In this document: positions 1 through 6,942 of the stretch, in pieces
Numbering within the stretch: the stretch's first letter is position 1
Layout of the letters: each line of letters opens with the position of its first letter
Notes under the pieces: generated by a model
Told to the model about the DNA's origin: nothing
What the model saw: the letters and a program-made list of their open reading frames with translations, nothing else
The model's database searches: none
Translations under genes and position numbers: made by a program
DNA from: CAIKZZ01 sp035604595
Lineage (GTDB): Bacteria > Pseudomonadota > Gammaproteobacteria > Steroidobacterales > Steroidobacteraceae
Direction of reading: 5' to 3'
DNA: 22,671 nucleotides
Assembly (NCBI GenBank): GCA_035604595.1
Contig: DATNIE010000003.1
Coordinates: forward strand, 1-22,671

Positions 1-1552
1 TGCTATCGCTCCACTCGCGCAGCTTGTAACGCTGCAATTTGCCTGTCGCGGTGCGCGGCAGGCTCGGGACGAACTCGATCCAGCGCGGATACTTCCAAGG
101 CTCGAGGGCACGCTTGACGTGCAGCTTGAGTTCCTCGTAGAGCGCCCGCCCCGGCGGCTGGTCAGGTGGCTCCTTGAGCACGACGAAGGCTTTTGGCTTT
201 AGCAGCCCCTCCCCGGCGTCGAAGGGAATGACCGCGGCCTCGCGCACGCGTCGGTGGCTGGTGAGCGCCGCCTCGACCTCGATCGGCGATACCCACATGC
301 CGCTTACCTTGAACATGTCGTCGGTACGGCCGCAGTACAGGTACACGCCATCCGGGCGGCGCTGATACTTGTCGCCCGTGCGGGTCCATTCGCCTTCAAA
401 AGTGCGGCGGGTCTTGTCGCGCTGATTCCAGTAGCCCTGCGCGGCCGTCGGTGCGCGCACGAGCATCTCGCCGATAACGCCTGGACCCACCTCGTGGTTC
501 TGGTCGTCGACGAGCTTGAGCTCGAAGCCCTCCACTGCGACGCCGGAAGTGCCGTAGTCGACCTTGTCTGGCAAGTTGGTTAGAAACAGGTGCCCAACTT
601 CCGTGGAGCCCACGCCGTTGACGATGTCGACGCCGAACCGGGCCCGCCACGCTTGGCTGATCTGTGCCGACAGCGGCTCGCCGGCGGAGCAGCATAGCCG
701 CAGGCGGTTCGAGCCGCTGTCCGGCTGGCACGTCGGCTCATCGAGTATCAGGGCGTACAGGGTCGGCACGGCATAGAAGACCGTTGGTTGAAACCGACGC
801 ATCAGAGCGAACACCGCCTGCGGCGTCGGGTGCTCGGGGCAGAGCACGGCCGTGGCGCCGGCACCCATCGGTACGAACAGCGAATTGCTGAGCCCGTAGG
901 CGAAGAAGAGCTTCGGTGCCGAAAAGCTGACGTCCTCCTCGCGAAAGCCGAGGCGCCCCTGGCCGCAGTACTGCGAAATGAGCCGCGGCGTGGAATGGAC
1001 GTGCATGACGCCTTTCGGCGAGCCGGTGGTGCCGGAGGAATAGAGCCAGTAGGCCACCTCGTCGGCGCAGGTGCGCGCAGCAGGCGCTGGCTCCGCCGTC
1101 GCGAGCAGCTCATCGAGCGAGGGCAGAGCCGGTGGACCACAGCCGACGACGATGATGGCCTTGACGGTCGCGACGCCGCGTGCGGCCTCCTCGATGACCG
1201 GCAGCAATACGGCGGACACCAGCACCACCTTGGCCCGTGAATCCTCGAGCAGGTAATGGTACTGGTCGGCCGTCAGGCGGGTGTTGAGCAGCACCGGGAC
1301 GATGCCGGCCCGGATCGCGCCCCAGAACAGAATCGGAAACTCGACTGAGTCCAATAGCACGAGGGCGACTCGGTTCTCCGGCTCCACGCCGAAGCGAGCC
1401 AGCACGGTGCCGATGCGGGCGGCGCAACGGAGGAGTTCGCCGTAGGTCAGCGTCCGCTGCGGATCGCACACCGCTGCCCTGTCGCCGCGTCCTTCGGCGA
1501 CGCTGCGATCCAGGAAGTCGACGGCGGCGTTGTAGACGTGCTCGGTCGGCAT
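1..1552 (-). CDS. bclA: benzoate-CoA ligase (AMP-forming), 3' end cut by window edge
   Basis: Activates benzoate (possibly also 4-hydroxybenzoate or other ring acids) to its CoA thioester with ATP, giving AMP and PPi. This is the entry step of the pathway. The minus-strand frame is open from ATG at 1552 to base 1, 517 codons without a stop, so only a few residues should be missing compared with the usual 520-530 of the family. Visible features are the phosphate-binding motif SSGTTGSPKG at residues 172-181, the N-terminal stretch FPILFWGAIRAGIVPVLLNT typical of benzoate-CoA ligases, the TGDKYQRRPDG region, and the C-terminal PRTATGK motif with catalytic Lys505. An in-frame TAG at 1559-1561 just upstream fixes ATG 1552 as the start; no strong ribosome binding site is seen. 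It is third in the GNAT-BadM-ligase operon. Exact substrate range (benzoate versus hydroxybenzoate) cannot be read from sequence. Confidence 0.93.
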   Translation of the reverse strand, partial: MPTEHVYNAAVDFLDRSVAEGRGDRAAVCDPQRTLTYGELLRCAARIGTVLARFGVEPENRVALVLLDSVEFPILFWGAIRAGIVPVLLNTRLTADQYHYLLEDSRAKVVLVSAVLLPVIEEAARGVATVKAIIVVGCGPPALPSLDELLATAEPAPAARTCADEVAYWLYSSGTTGSPKGVMHVHSTPRLISQYCGQGRLGFREEDVSFSAPKLFFAYGLSNSLFVPMGAGATAVLCPEHPTPQAVFALMRRFQPTVFYAVPTLYALILDEPTCQPDSGSNRLRLCCSAGEPLSAQISQAWRARFGVDIVNGVGSTEVGHLFLTNLPDKVDYGTSGVAVEGFELKLVDDQNHEVGPGVIGEMLVRAPTAAQGYWNQRDKTRRTFEGEWTRTGDKYQRRPDGVYLYCGRTDDMFKVSGMWVSPIEVEAALTSHRRVREAAVIPFDAGEGLLKPKAFVVLKEPPDQPPGRALYEELKLHVKRALEPWKYPRWIEFVPSLPRTATGKLQRYKLREWSDS

Positions 1553-1637
1553 GAGCGCTACGCTGCCATAGACCGTCTTGACGAATGACCCATGTGGTGA
1601 GCCCGGCGGCGGAGCGGTTCCCGGTGAGCGTTCTGTG

Positions 1638-1660
1638 TCCGGCGTGCGCGTCGCGCCGGA
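1638..1660 (-). other. intercistronic stem-loop between regulator and ligase
   Basis: TCCGGCG (1638-1644) and CGCCGGA (1654-1660) form a perfect 7-bp stem with a 9-base loop, lying directly after the Rrf2 gene stop in the direction of transcription. There is no following U-tract, so it is not a clear Rho-independent terminator. It may act as a processing or stability element that separates regulator and ligase expression. Confidence 0.3.
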
Positions 1661-1668
1661 ACGTTATC

Positions 1669-2127
1669 TCAGCCATGCAGCCGGCTGGCAGCGGTGCGAC
1701 GCGCCGGGCGGCGCTCGGCCAGATCGCGCTCGACCAGGCGAAGCATGGTCGCGATCGTGATCGAGCCCAGGGTCGCGCGCACGCTGTCGTCGATCTCGCG
1801 AAGCACGATCTCGAGGGCGGCCGCCTCGGCGGTATCCTGGCCCGGCCCGCCGGCATCAAGGCCGCGCGGCCCGAGTGCCTCGAACAGCTCGATGACGTCG
1901 AGCAGGGTCGTTCGCCGCGCACTGCCGCAGAACTGGTAGCCGCCACCGGCGCCGCGCACCGAGCGGACGAGCCCGGCTCGCCCGAGCACGTGCATGACTT
2001 TGGCCAGGTGATGGGTGGAGACACCGTGCTTGGCACCGATCTCGGCGACCGTCAGCTGCCGATCCGGATGCGCGGCCAGCTCCAAGACGGAGACAATGGC
2101 CAAGTGGCTTGCGATCTGCAGCTTCAT
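1669..2127 (-). CDS. badM: Rrf2-family transcriptional regulator, BadM-like
   Basis: A 152-residue DNA-binding regulator with an N-terminal winged helix (about residues 1-65; recognition region around VAEIGAKHGVSTHHLAKVM, wing RGAGGGYQF) and the helical Rrf2 C-terminal part. The family includes IscR, NsrR, CymR and BadM, the last being the repressor of the benzoyl-CoA reductase operon in Rhodopseudomonas palustris. The three clustered cysteines that bind Fe-S in IscR/NsrR (expected around residues 90-105) are absent; the only cysteine is C67 in the wing region. A ligand-responsive BadM-like mode is therefore more likely than Fe-S sensing. A TGAGGA ribosome binding site precedes ATG 2127. It sits 40 bases after the GNAT and before the ligase, in one apparent operon. 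It is the only transcription factor in the window and so the prime candidate to bind the three shared palindromes. The family is certain; the BadM orthology is inferred from context and the missing cysteines. Confidence 0.85.
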   Translation of the reverse strand: MKLQIASHLAIVSVLELAAHPDRQLTVAEIGAKHGVSTHHLAKVMHVLGRAGLVRSVRGAGGGYQFCGSARRTTLLDVIELFEALGPRGLDAGGPGQDTAEAAALEIVLREIDDSVRATLGSITIATMLRLVERDLAERRPARRTAASRLHG

Positions 2128-2167
2128 GTAGCGGGTCCTCAGTTCGGCGCGACGCCGTCGCGCGCGT

Positions 2168-2716
2168 TCAACCCAGGTCCTTTTCCAGCTGGATGTATGG
2201 CCCGGCCATCATTCCCGCGCCGCGGAAGAACAGCATCGGCAGGCGGTTGTCGCGTGCCACCATGGTCCGCATCTTGCTGACTCCCGCCTTGCGGAATTCT
2301 CGGGCGATGGACTCGAGCAGCGCCTCGCCGACGCCAAGGAGCCGCGAGTCTGGGTCGACCGACAGGGCGTACACCCAGCCACAGGGCGCCGAGCCGAATT
2401 CCCAGGCCCGGATCTCGCCGACGATGAAGCCGAGAAAGCGAGCGGCAGCGTCGGAGGTGGTCGCCACCAGGAACATCCCGGCCGGCTGGCCAACCTTCTT
2501 CTGGCGTTCGTACAGTTCGAGCCAATGCGTCGGCTTCGGAAGCGCGGTGACGCGTTCGTCGAGAGCCGCGACGGCGACAACGTCGCCGCGCTGCGCCGGG
2601 CGGAGCACGAAGGCCGGCTTGCTGTTGACGGCCGGCGGGGCCGCGCCGGCGGGCGATGCGGCGCGCGGCCGCGCCAGACGAGATTGTCTCTTGGTGCGAT
2701 TCGGGGTCCGCTTCAT
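2168..2716 (-). CDS. GNAT-family N-acetyltransferase, BadL-like candidate
   Basis: A 182-residue Gcn5-related acetyltransferase. After a basic, Ala/Pro/Arg-rich N-terminal extension of about 34 residues comes a GNAT fold (VLRPAQRGDV at the start, LGFIVGEIRAWEFG strand region) with the acetyl-CoA pyrophosphate-binding motif A, VDPDSRLLGVGEALL (R-x-x-G-x-G). It is the first gene of the operon with the BadM-like regulator and benzoate-CoA ligase. In R. palustris the GNAT BadL acetylates aminobenzoates, and the products relieve BadM repression; the gene pairing here suggests the same role. The alternative is lysine acetylation of the ligase at its catalytic Lys505, as the Pat enzyme does to BadA in R. 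palustris. It resembles the two GNATs at 7450-8498, sharing an (E/D)FG segment before motif A. The N-terminal extension could be shorter if a non-ATG start is used, but I see none. Confidence 0.85.
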   Translation of the reverse strand: MKRTPNRTKRQSRLARPRAASPAGAAPPAVNSKPAFVLRPAQRGDVVAVAALDERVTALPKPTHWLELYERQKKVGQPAGMFLVATTSDAAARFLGFIVGEIRAWEFGSAPCGWVYALSVDPDSRLLGVGEALLESIAREFRKAGVSKMRTMVARDNRLPMLFFRGAGMMAGPYIQLEKDLG

Positions 2717-2808
2717 CCGATGCTCTCGCTGCCGTCCGCCATTGGAACCCCGCCTACGCCGGTCGTGTCGCCGCCGGAGGCCCTCTGGGCCGGGTCGCGA
2801 CGAGCCTG

Positions 2809-2837
2809 TGGACCCTAAAGAAGTATTTCGGTACCAT
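2809..2837 (+). promoter_or_regulatory. predicted promoter of hcrCAB
   Basis: TGGACC (2809-2814) and TACCAT (2832-2837) are separated by 17 bases, each matching the sigma70 consensus at 4 of 6 positions. The -10 lies inside the 2823-2842 palindrome, so a protein bound there would block this promoter. Predicted by eye only. Confidence 0.45.
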
Positions 2838-2842
2838 AATAC
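2823..2842. promoter_or_regulatory. operator-like palindrome, copy 1
   Basis: GTATTTCGGTACCATAATAC is an imperfect inverted repeat: 8 of 10 base pairs are symmetric, giving GTATT-NN-GGTACC-NN-AATAC. It matches the copy at 17753-17772 at 17 of 20 positions. It is an AT-rich island in very GC-rich DNA between the divergent GNAT-badM-ligase and hcr operons, and overlaps the predicted -10 elements on both strands. This is the arrangement expected for a repressor operator controlling both directions. Confidence 0.75.
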
Positions 2843-2864
2843 GCGCGCGGCGTTGTCTAGACAA
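2836..2864 (-). promoter_or_regulatory. predicted promoter of the GNAT-badM-ligase operon
   Basis: On the minus strand, TTGTCT (2864-2859) and TATTAT (2841-2836) are spaced by exactly 17 bases (4 of 6 and 5 of 6 matches to sigma70 consensus). The -10 is the right arm of the shared palindrome. The -35 is half of a perfect 12-bp palindrome TTGTCTAGACAA (2853-2864), which could be a second regulator site. Confidence 0.6.
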
Positions 2865-2940
2865 ATCCCGATAAACCCGACCCGGCGAGCCTACCGGCAG
2901 GGACGGGCGGGCGGCAGCAGTCCGCCGCCAGGAAGGACAG

Positions 2941-3435
2941 ATGCGCGACGATGAGCAACCGGTTCCCAGCAAGCGCATCGTGCGCGTGCGGCTCAATGGG
3001 CGGTGGCGCGAAGATGCCGTCGCCGACAACCAGCTGCTCGTCGATTACCTGCGCGAGACCGTCGGACTCACGGGCACGAAGACCGGCTGTGACGGCGGGG
3101 AGTGCGGCGCCTGCACCGTGCTTCTCGAGAGCGCGCCCGTTCCGTCGTGCATTACCCTTGCGGTCCGTTGCGACGGCTGCTCGGTCGAAACGATCGAAGG
3201 TCTCGCGGTCGGCGGCCGGCTGCACCGGCTGCAGCGGGCCTTTCACGAGAAGCTCGGCACGCAGTGCGGGTTCTGCACGCCGGGGATGATCATGGCCGCG
3301 GAAGGCCTGCTGCGTCGCCAGTCGGCGCCGAGCGATGCCGAGATCCGCGCAGCGCTGTCCGGCAATCTCTGCCGGTGCACGGGATACGTCAAAATCATCG
3401 AGTCGGTCCGTACCGCGGCCGGTGCGGATCCATAG
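2941..3435 (+). CDS. hcrC: 4-hydroxybenzoyl-CoA reductase, gamma subunit (2x[2Fe-2S])
   Basis: The small iron-sulfur subunit (164 aa) of the molybdenum enzyme that removes the para-hydroxyl group from 4-hydroxybenzoyl-CoA, giving benzoyl-CoA. It relays electrons between the flavin and Mo subunits. Plant-type [2Fe-2S] ligands are C50, C55, C58, C70 (TGCDGGECGACTV). The second [2Fe-2S] set is C109, C112 (QCGFCTPGM) and C144, C146 (LCRCTGY). All eight ligands of the xanthine-oxidase family are intact. ATG 2941 follows an AGGAAGG ribosome binding site. It is the first gene of hcrC-hcrA-hcrB, about 100 bases downstream of the shared palindrome. The identity as 4-hydroxybenzoyl-CoA reductase, rather than another xanthine dehydrogenase relative, rests on the neighbouring flavoprotein's extra cluster and the benzoyl-CoA context. 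Confidence 0.93.
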   Translation: MRDDEQPVPSKRIVRVRLNGRWREDAVADNQLLVDYLRETVGLTGTKTGCDGGECGACTVLLESAPVPSCITLAVRCDGCSVETIEGLAVGGRLHRLQRAFHEKLGTQCGFCTPGMIMAAEGLLRRQSAPSDAEIRAALSGNLCRCTGYVKIIESVRTAAGADP

Positions 3436-3444
3436 GCAGCGCCA

Positions 3445-5766
3445 ATGACGGACAGCAAGGGTCCCGAGCGTGGCGTTCCGCTGATTGACGGCATCGACAA
3501 GGTGACCGGCCGTGCGCGCTACACCGCAGATCTCGACCATCGCGGTGCGCTAGTCGGCCGGATCTACCGCAGTCCGGTGAGCCACGGGGAGATCCTGCGC
3601 CTCGATGTGTCGCGGGCGCGCCGCCTCGAGGGCGTCGTCGCCGTCATCACTGGCGAGGATTGCCGCCATCCGTACGGGGTGCTGCCGGTCGCGATGAACG
3701 AGTTCCCGCTCGCCCGCGGCAAGGTCCGCTACCGCGGCGAGCCGGTGGCGGCAGTCGCGGCGCTCGATGCCGAGACTGCGGCGCGCGCCTTGCGCCTGAT
3801 CGAGCTCGAGGTCCGGGAGCTGCCGGCCTACTACGATGCCGACAGCAGCCGGGCCCCGGGGGCCGCGCTGCTTCATGACAACAAACCCGACAACCTTGAG
3901 CGCGCCGTCCATCACGTGTTCGGCGACCCGGCAGCAGGGTTCGCCGCGGCCACCCTGGTCCGGGAGGCAGTGTTCGACTGCGCGGAGGTCAACCACGCGC
4001 AGATCGAGCCGCACGCCGCGCTGGCTGACTACGACCCCCTGACCGAGCGGCTGACGATGCAGAGCGTGTCGCAGGTCACGTTCTACCTGCACATGATGCT
4101 TGCGCGCTGTCTGGACATGCACGAGTCGCAGATCCGCGTCATCAAGCCGTTCGTCGGCGGCGGCTTCGGCGCACGGGTCGAGGTGCTGAATTTTGAGATC
4201 GTGACGGCGCTGCTCGCGCGCGCGGCGCAGGGCAGAGTGTTGATGGAACTCACGCGGGAGGAAAACTTCCTCACGCACCGGGGGAGGCCGCAGACGACGA
4301 TCCGCCTGAAGCTCGGCCTGCAGAGCGACGGCTCCATCACCGCCTGCGAATGCGAGGTCGTGCAGCGCGGCGGCGCCTACGCCGGCTACGGCATCGTCAC
4401 GATCCTCTATGCCGGCGCACTGCTGCACGGCCTGTATGACATCCCGGCCGTCAAGTACGACGGTTATCGCGTCTACACGAATCTTCCGCCCTGCGGCGCC
4501 ATGCGCGGCCACGGCGGCGTCAATTCGCGCCACGCCTTTGAAGTGCTTCTCGACCGCATGGCCCGTGAGCTGCGCCTCGACCCGTTCACGGTGCGCCGCC
4601 GCAACCTGCTCAACGCACCGACGCGAACGCTGAATGACCTGATGGTCAACAGCTATGGCCTCGGCGAGTGCCTGGAGCAGGTCGAGCGCGCGAGCGGCTG
4701 GCATGAGCGCCGCGGCCGGCTGCCCGCCGGCAAGGGTCTCGGCATGGCCTGCTCGCACTACGTGAGCGGCGCGGCGAAGCCGATCCACTGGACCGGCGAG
4801 CCGCACGCGGTCGTGAACGTCAAGGTCGACTGGGACGGTTCCGTCACGGCGCTGACCGGCGCGGCAGACATCGGGCAGGGCTCCTCGACGATGGTCGCGA
4901 TTGTGGTCGCCGAGACGCTCGGTCTGCCGCTCGACCGGGTGCGGGTCATCGCCGCGGACAGCGCCCTGACGCCCAAGGACAACGGCGCCTATTCATCGCG
5001 GATCACGTTCATGGTGGGGAACGCGGCGATCGACGCCGCGCGTCAGCTCAAGCAGCTGCTCACCGCCGCGGCCGCGCGGAAGATGGGACTGCAGCCCGAT
5101 GAAGTGGAATGCGTCGGCGGGACTTTTCAAGCTCTGCGCGTCCCGGAAACAGCACTGCCGTTCGCCGACGCGGTCAAGGCGGCGCTCGTGGATCGGGGCA
5201 CCCTGACGACCAAGGGTACGTTCACCTGCCCGCCGGAGTCCCAGGGCGGCAAGCACAAGGGCGGTGCGGTCGGCTCGACGATGGGCTTCAGCTACGCCGC
5301 CCAGGTGGTCGAGGTGAGCGTCGACGAAGCGACCGGCCAGGTGACCGTCGACAAGGTCTGGGCCGCGCTAGACTGCGGCCACGCGATCAACCCGCTCGCC
5401 GTGCGCGGCCAGATCGAGGGCGCCGTGTGGATGGGCATGGGACAGGCGCTCTGCGAGGAGACTCGCTACCTCGACGGACTACCGGCGCACGCGAGCCTCC
5501 TTGAATACCGCGTGCCGACCAGCGCCGAATCGCCGCCGATCGAGGTGCACATCGTCGAGAGCCACGATCCCTACGGGCCGTTTGGCGCCAAGGAGGCGAG
5601 CGAGGGAGCACTCGCCAGCTTCGCCCCGGCGCTCGTGGCCGCGGTAGCAAACGCCATCGGGATCGATGTCGACACACTGCCGGTGACGCCCGACCGGCTG
5701 ATGGAAGCGCTGGTCGCCCGACGCCGCCAGGCACGGCTGCGGGCGCTCGGGGGCCAAAGGCCATGA
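3445..5766 (+). CDS. hcrA: 4-hydroxybenzoyl-CoA reductase, alpha (molybdopterin) subunit
   Basis: The 773-residue catalytic subunit that binds Mo-molybdopterin cytosine dinucleotide and reductively dehydroxylates 4-hydroxybenzoyl-CoA. Its length matches the roughly 770 residues of the Thauera enzyme. Family motifs in order are VGGGFGAR (237-244), GGAYAGYG (309-316), PPCGAMRGHGG (348-358), GAADIGQGSST (472-482) and GPFGAKEASEGA (711-722), the last holding the expected active-site Glu717. It starts 9 bases after hcrC and its stop overlaps the hcrB start by 4 bases, so translational coupling is likely. No strong ribosome binding site is seen at ATG 3445. The cofactor must be inserted by a maturation factor; an XdhC-type pair is present at 8491-9533. 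In other genomes this fold can be an aldehyde or xanthine oxidoreductase, but the partner subunits argue against that. Confidence 0.93.
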   Translation: MTDSKGPERGVPLIDGIDKVTGRARYTADLDHRGALVGRIYRSPVSHGEILRLDVSRARRLEGVVAVITGEDCRHPYGVLPVAMNEFPLARGKVRYRGEPVAAVAALDAETAARALRLIELEVRELPAYYDADSSRAPGAALLHDNKPDNLERAVHHVFGDPAAGFAAATLVREAVFDCAEVNHAQIEPHAALADYDPLTERLTMQSVSQVTFYLHMMLARCLDMHESQIRVIKPFVGGGFGARVEVLNFEIVTALLARAAQGRVLMELTREENFLTHRGRPQTTIRLKLGLQSDGSITACECEVVQRGGAYAGYGIVTILYAGALLHGLYDIPAVKYDGYRVYTNLPPCGAMRGHGGVNSRHAFEVLLDRMARELRLDPFTVRRRNLLNAPTRTLNDLMVNSYGLGECLEQVERASGWHERRGRLPAGKGLGMACSHYVSGAAKPIHWTGEPHAVVNVKVDWDGSVTALTGAADIGQGSSTMVAIVVAETLGLPLDRVRVIAADSALTPKDNGAYSSRITFMVGNAAIDAARQLKQLLTAAAARKMGLQPDEVECVGGTFQALRVPETALPFADAVKAALVDRGTLTTKGTFTCPPESQGGKHKGGAVGSTMGFSYAAQVVEVSVDEATGQVTVDKVWAALDCGHAINPLAVRGQIEGAVWMGMGQALCEETRYLDGLPAHASLLEYRVPTSAESPPIEVHIVESHDPYGPFGAKEASEGALASFAPALVAAVANAIGIDVDTLPVTPDRLMEALVARRRQARLRALGGQRP

Positions 5767-6752
5767 GCGCGCTGCTTCCGGGATTTCGCATCCTCCGCCC
5801 GGCAGCCGTCGATGAGGCCGTGGCCGCGTGCGAAGGCCAGAACGACGCCCGGTATCTGGCCGGCGGGACCGATCTGATCGTTAACCTGCGGCGTGGCCTC
5901 GGCACGCCGGCGGTGCTCATCGACCTGACGCGCATCGGCGAGCTCAGCGACCTGCGTTGCGGGGATGGTGGGACGCGCATTGGCGCGGGCGTGCGCATCG
6001 CGCGGCTCGCGGCCGATCCCGCCGTCGGCAGCCGGTATCCTGCCCTGCGCGAGGCCGCGCTCACGGTGGCCGCTCCCGGGCATCGTAACCTCGCGACCGT
6101 CGGCGGCAACCTCTGCCTCGATACGCGCTGCATCTACTACAACCAGAGCGACTGGTGGCGCGCGGCGAACGCCTTCTGCCTCAAGTATCAGGGAGACCTG
6201 TGCCACGTCGCCCCCGAGGGTCAGCGCTGCCATGCAACCTTCAGCGGTGATCTCGCTCCTGCGTTGATCGTCCTCGGCGCCGAGGCGGAGATCGCCGGGC
6301 TCGCCGGTCGCCGGCGCATCGCCGTCGCGGATCTGTACACCGAAGACGGTCGCGCCCACCTGCGGCTCGCCGCGGGTGAGCTGGTCACGGCCGTCGAGCT
6401 GCCACCGGGACCCGTGCGCTGTGGCTATGCCAAGCAACGGATCCGGGGAGCGTTCGACTTTCCGCTCGCCGGTGTTGCGGTGGCGCTCGAGGTAATCGCA
6501 GGGCGGCTGTCGGCGCTGCGGGTCGCGATCACCGGCACGAATTCCCGGCCGTTCCTTCTCGAGGGCACGACGATGCTCCTCGGGCGGGCCGTCGGCGAGG
6601 CAGTCCTCGCGGAGCTCGACAAGCTGGTGCAAAAGCAAGTGCGGCCGATGCGTACGACGCTCACCCAGGCGAACTACCGGAGAATCGCGGCTGCCGCGCT
6701 CGCCCGGCGCCTGGTCGCGTCCTTAAGCGCGACGGCACCAACCGCTCCGTGA
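5763..6752 (+). CDS. hcrB: 4-hydroxybenzoyl-CoA reductase, beta (FAD and [4Fe-4S]) subunit
   Basis: The FAD-binding subunit (329 aa), which takes electrons from ferredoxin and passes them inward. FAD motifs are YLAGGTDLIV (31-40) and ATVGGNLC (111-118). The diagnostic feature is an inserted loop with C123, C139, C147 and C156; the spacing of 16, 8 and 9 residues equals that of the [4Fe-4S] ligands known in the Thauera enzyme (122, 138, 146, 155). That extra cluster is found in 4-hydroxybenzoyl-CoA reductases and absent from ordinary xanthine dehydrogenases, and fits the reversed (reductive) electron flow. The start ATG 5763 overlaps the hcrA stop as ATGA. It is the last gene of the hcr operon. 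Confidence 0.95.
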   Translation: MSALLPGFRILRPAAVDEAVAACEGQNDARYLAGGTDLIVNLRRGLGTPAVLIDLTRIGELSDLRCGDGGTRIGAGVRIARLAADPAVGSRYPALREAALTVAAPGHRNLATVGGNLCLDTRCIYYNQSDWWRAANAFCLKYQGDLCHVAPEGQRCHATFSGDLAPALIVLGAEAEIAGLAGRRRIAVADLYTEDGRAHLRLAAGELVTAVELPPGPVRCGYAKQRIRGAFDFPLAGVAVALEVIAGRLSALRVAITGTNSRPFLLEGTTMLLGRAVGEAVLAELDKLVQKQVRPMRTTLTQANYRRIAAAALARRLVASLSATAPTAP

Positions 6753-6761
6753 GCTGTGACT

Positions 6762-6775
6762 GCGGCTCGCGCCGC
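6762..6775 (+). other. short GC hairpin after hcrB
   Basis: GCGGC (6762-6766) and GCCGC (6771-6775) with a 4-base loop lie 9 bases after the hcrB stop. The stem is only 5 bp and no T-tract follows, so it is at most a weak termination or 3'-end stabilising element. Confidence 0.2.
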
Positions 6776-6853
6776 TGATCCGATTGGGATGGGCAGCACC
6801 TCGACGTGCGTAGCCTCGACCGCACGGAGCCGCTGGTCGAAATCTGCGCGCGC

Positions 6854-6881
6854 TTGACAAAAATTAAATAGGTATTATCGT
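6854..6881 (+). promoter_or_regulatory. predicted promoter of the hemerythrin-GNAT-GNAT operon
   Basis: A perfect TTGACA (6854-6859) is followed after 16 bases by TATCGT (6876-6881, 4 of 6 matches). The spacer is AT-rich (AAAATTAAATAG), unlike the surrounding DNA. The -10 lies within the palindrome at 6872-6891. Confidence 0.55.
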
Positions 6882-6891
6882 ACCAGAATAG
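6872..6891. promoter_or_regulatory. operator-like palindrome, copy 2, with an extra half-site
   Basis: GTATTATCGTACCAGAATAG shares 16 of 20 positions with copy 3 and 7 of 10 symmetric pairs. Its right arm is part of a second, perfect inverted repeat CAGAATA-G-TATTCTG (6884-6898), which adds one more GTATTCTG half-site. It lies 51 bases before the hemerythrin start codon. Confidence 0.7.
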
Positions 6892-6942
6892 TATTCTGCA
6901 GCATGCACCGCCTTCCGAGAGCCAGCGCGCAGGAGTCGAGCG

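Noticed and set aside
3550..4806. 418-codon open frame on the minus strand inside hcrA
   Set aside because: Mirror frame of a GC-rich gene with no recognisable domain and an Arg/His/Ala-biased composition; hcrA is unmistakable on the other strand.
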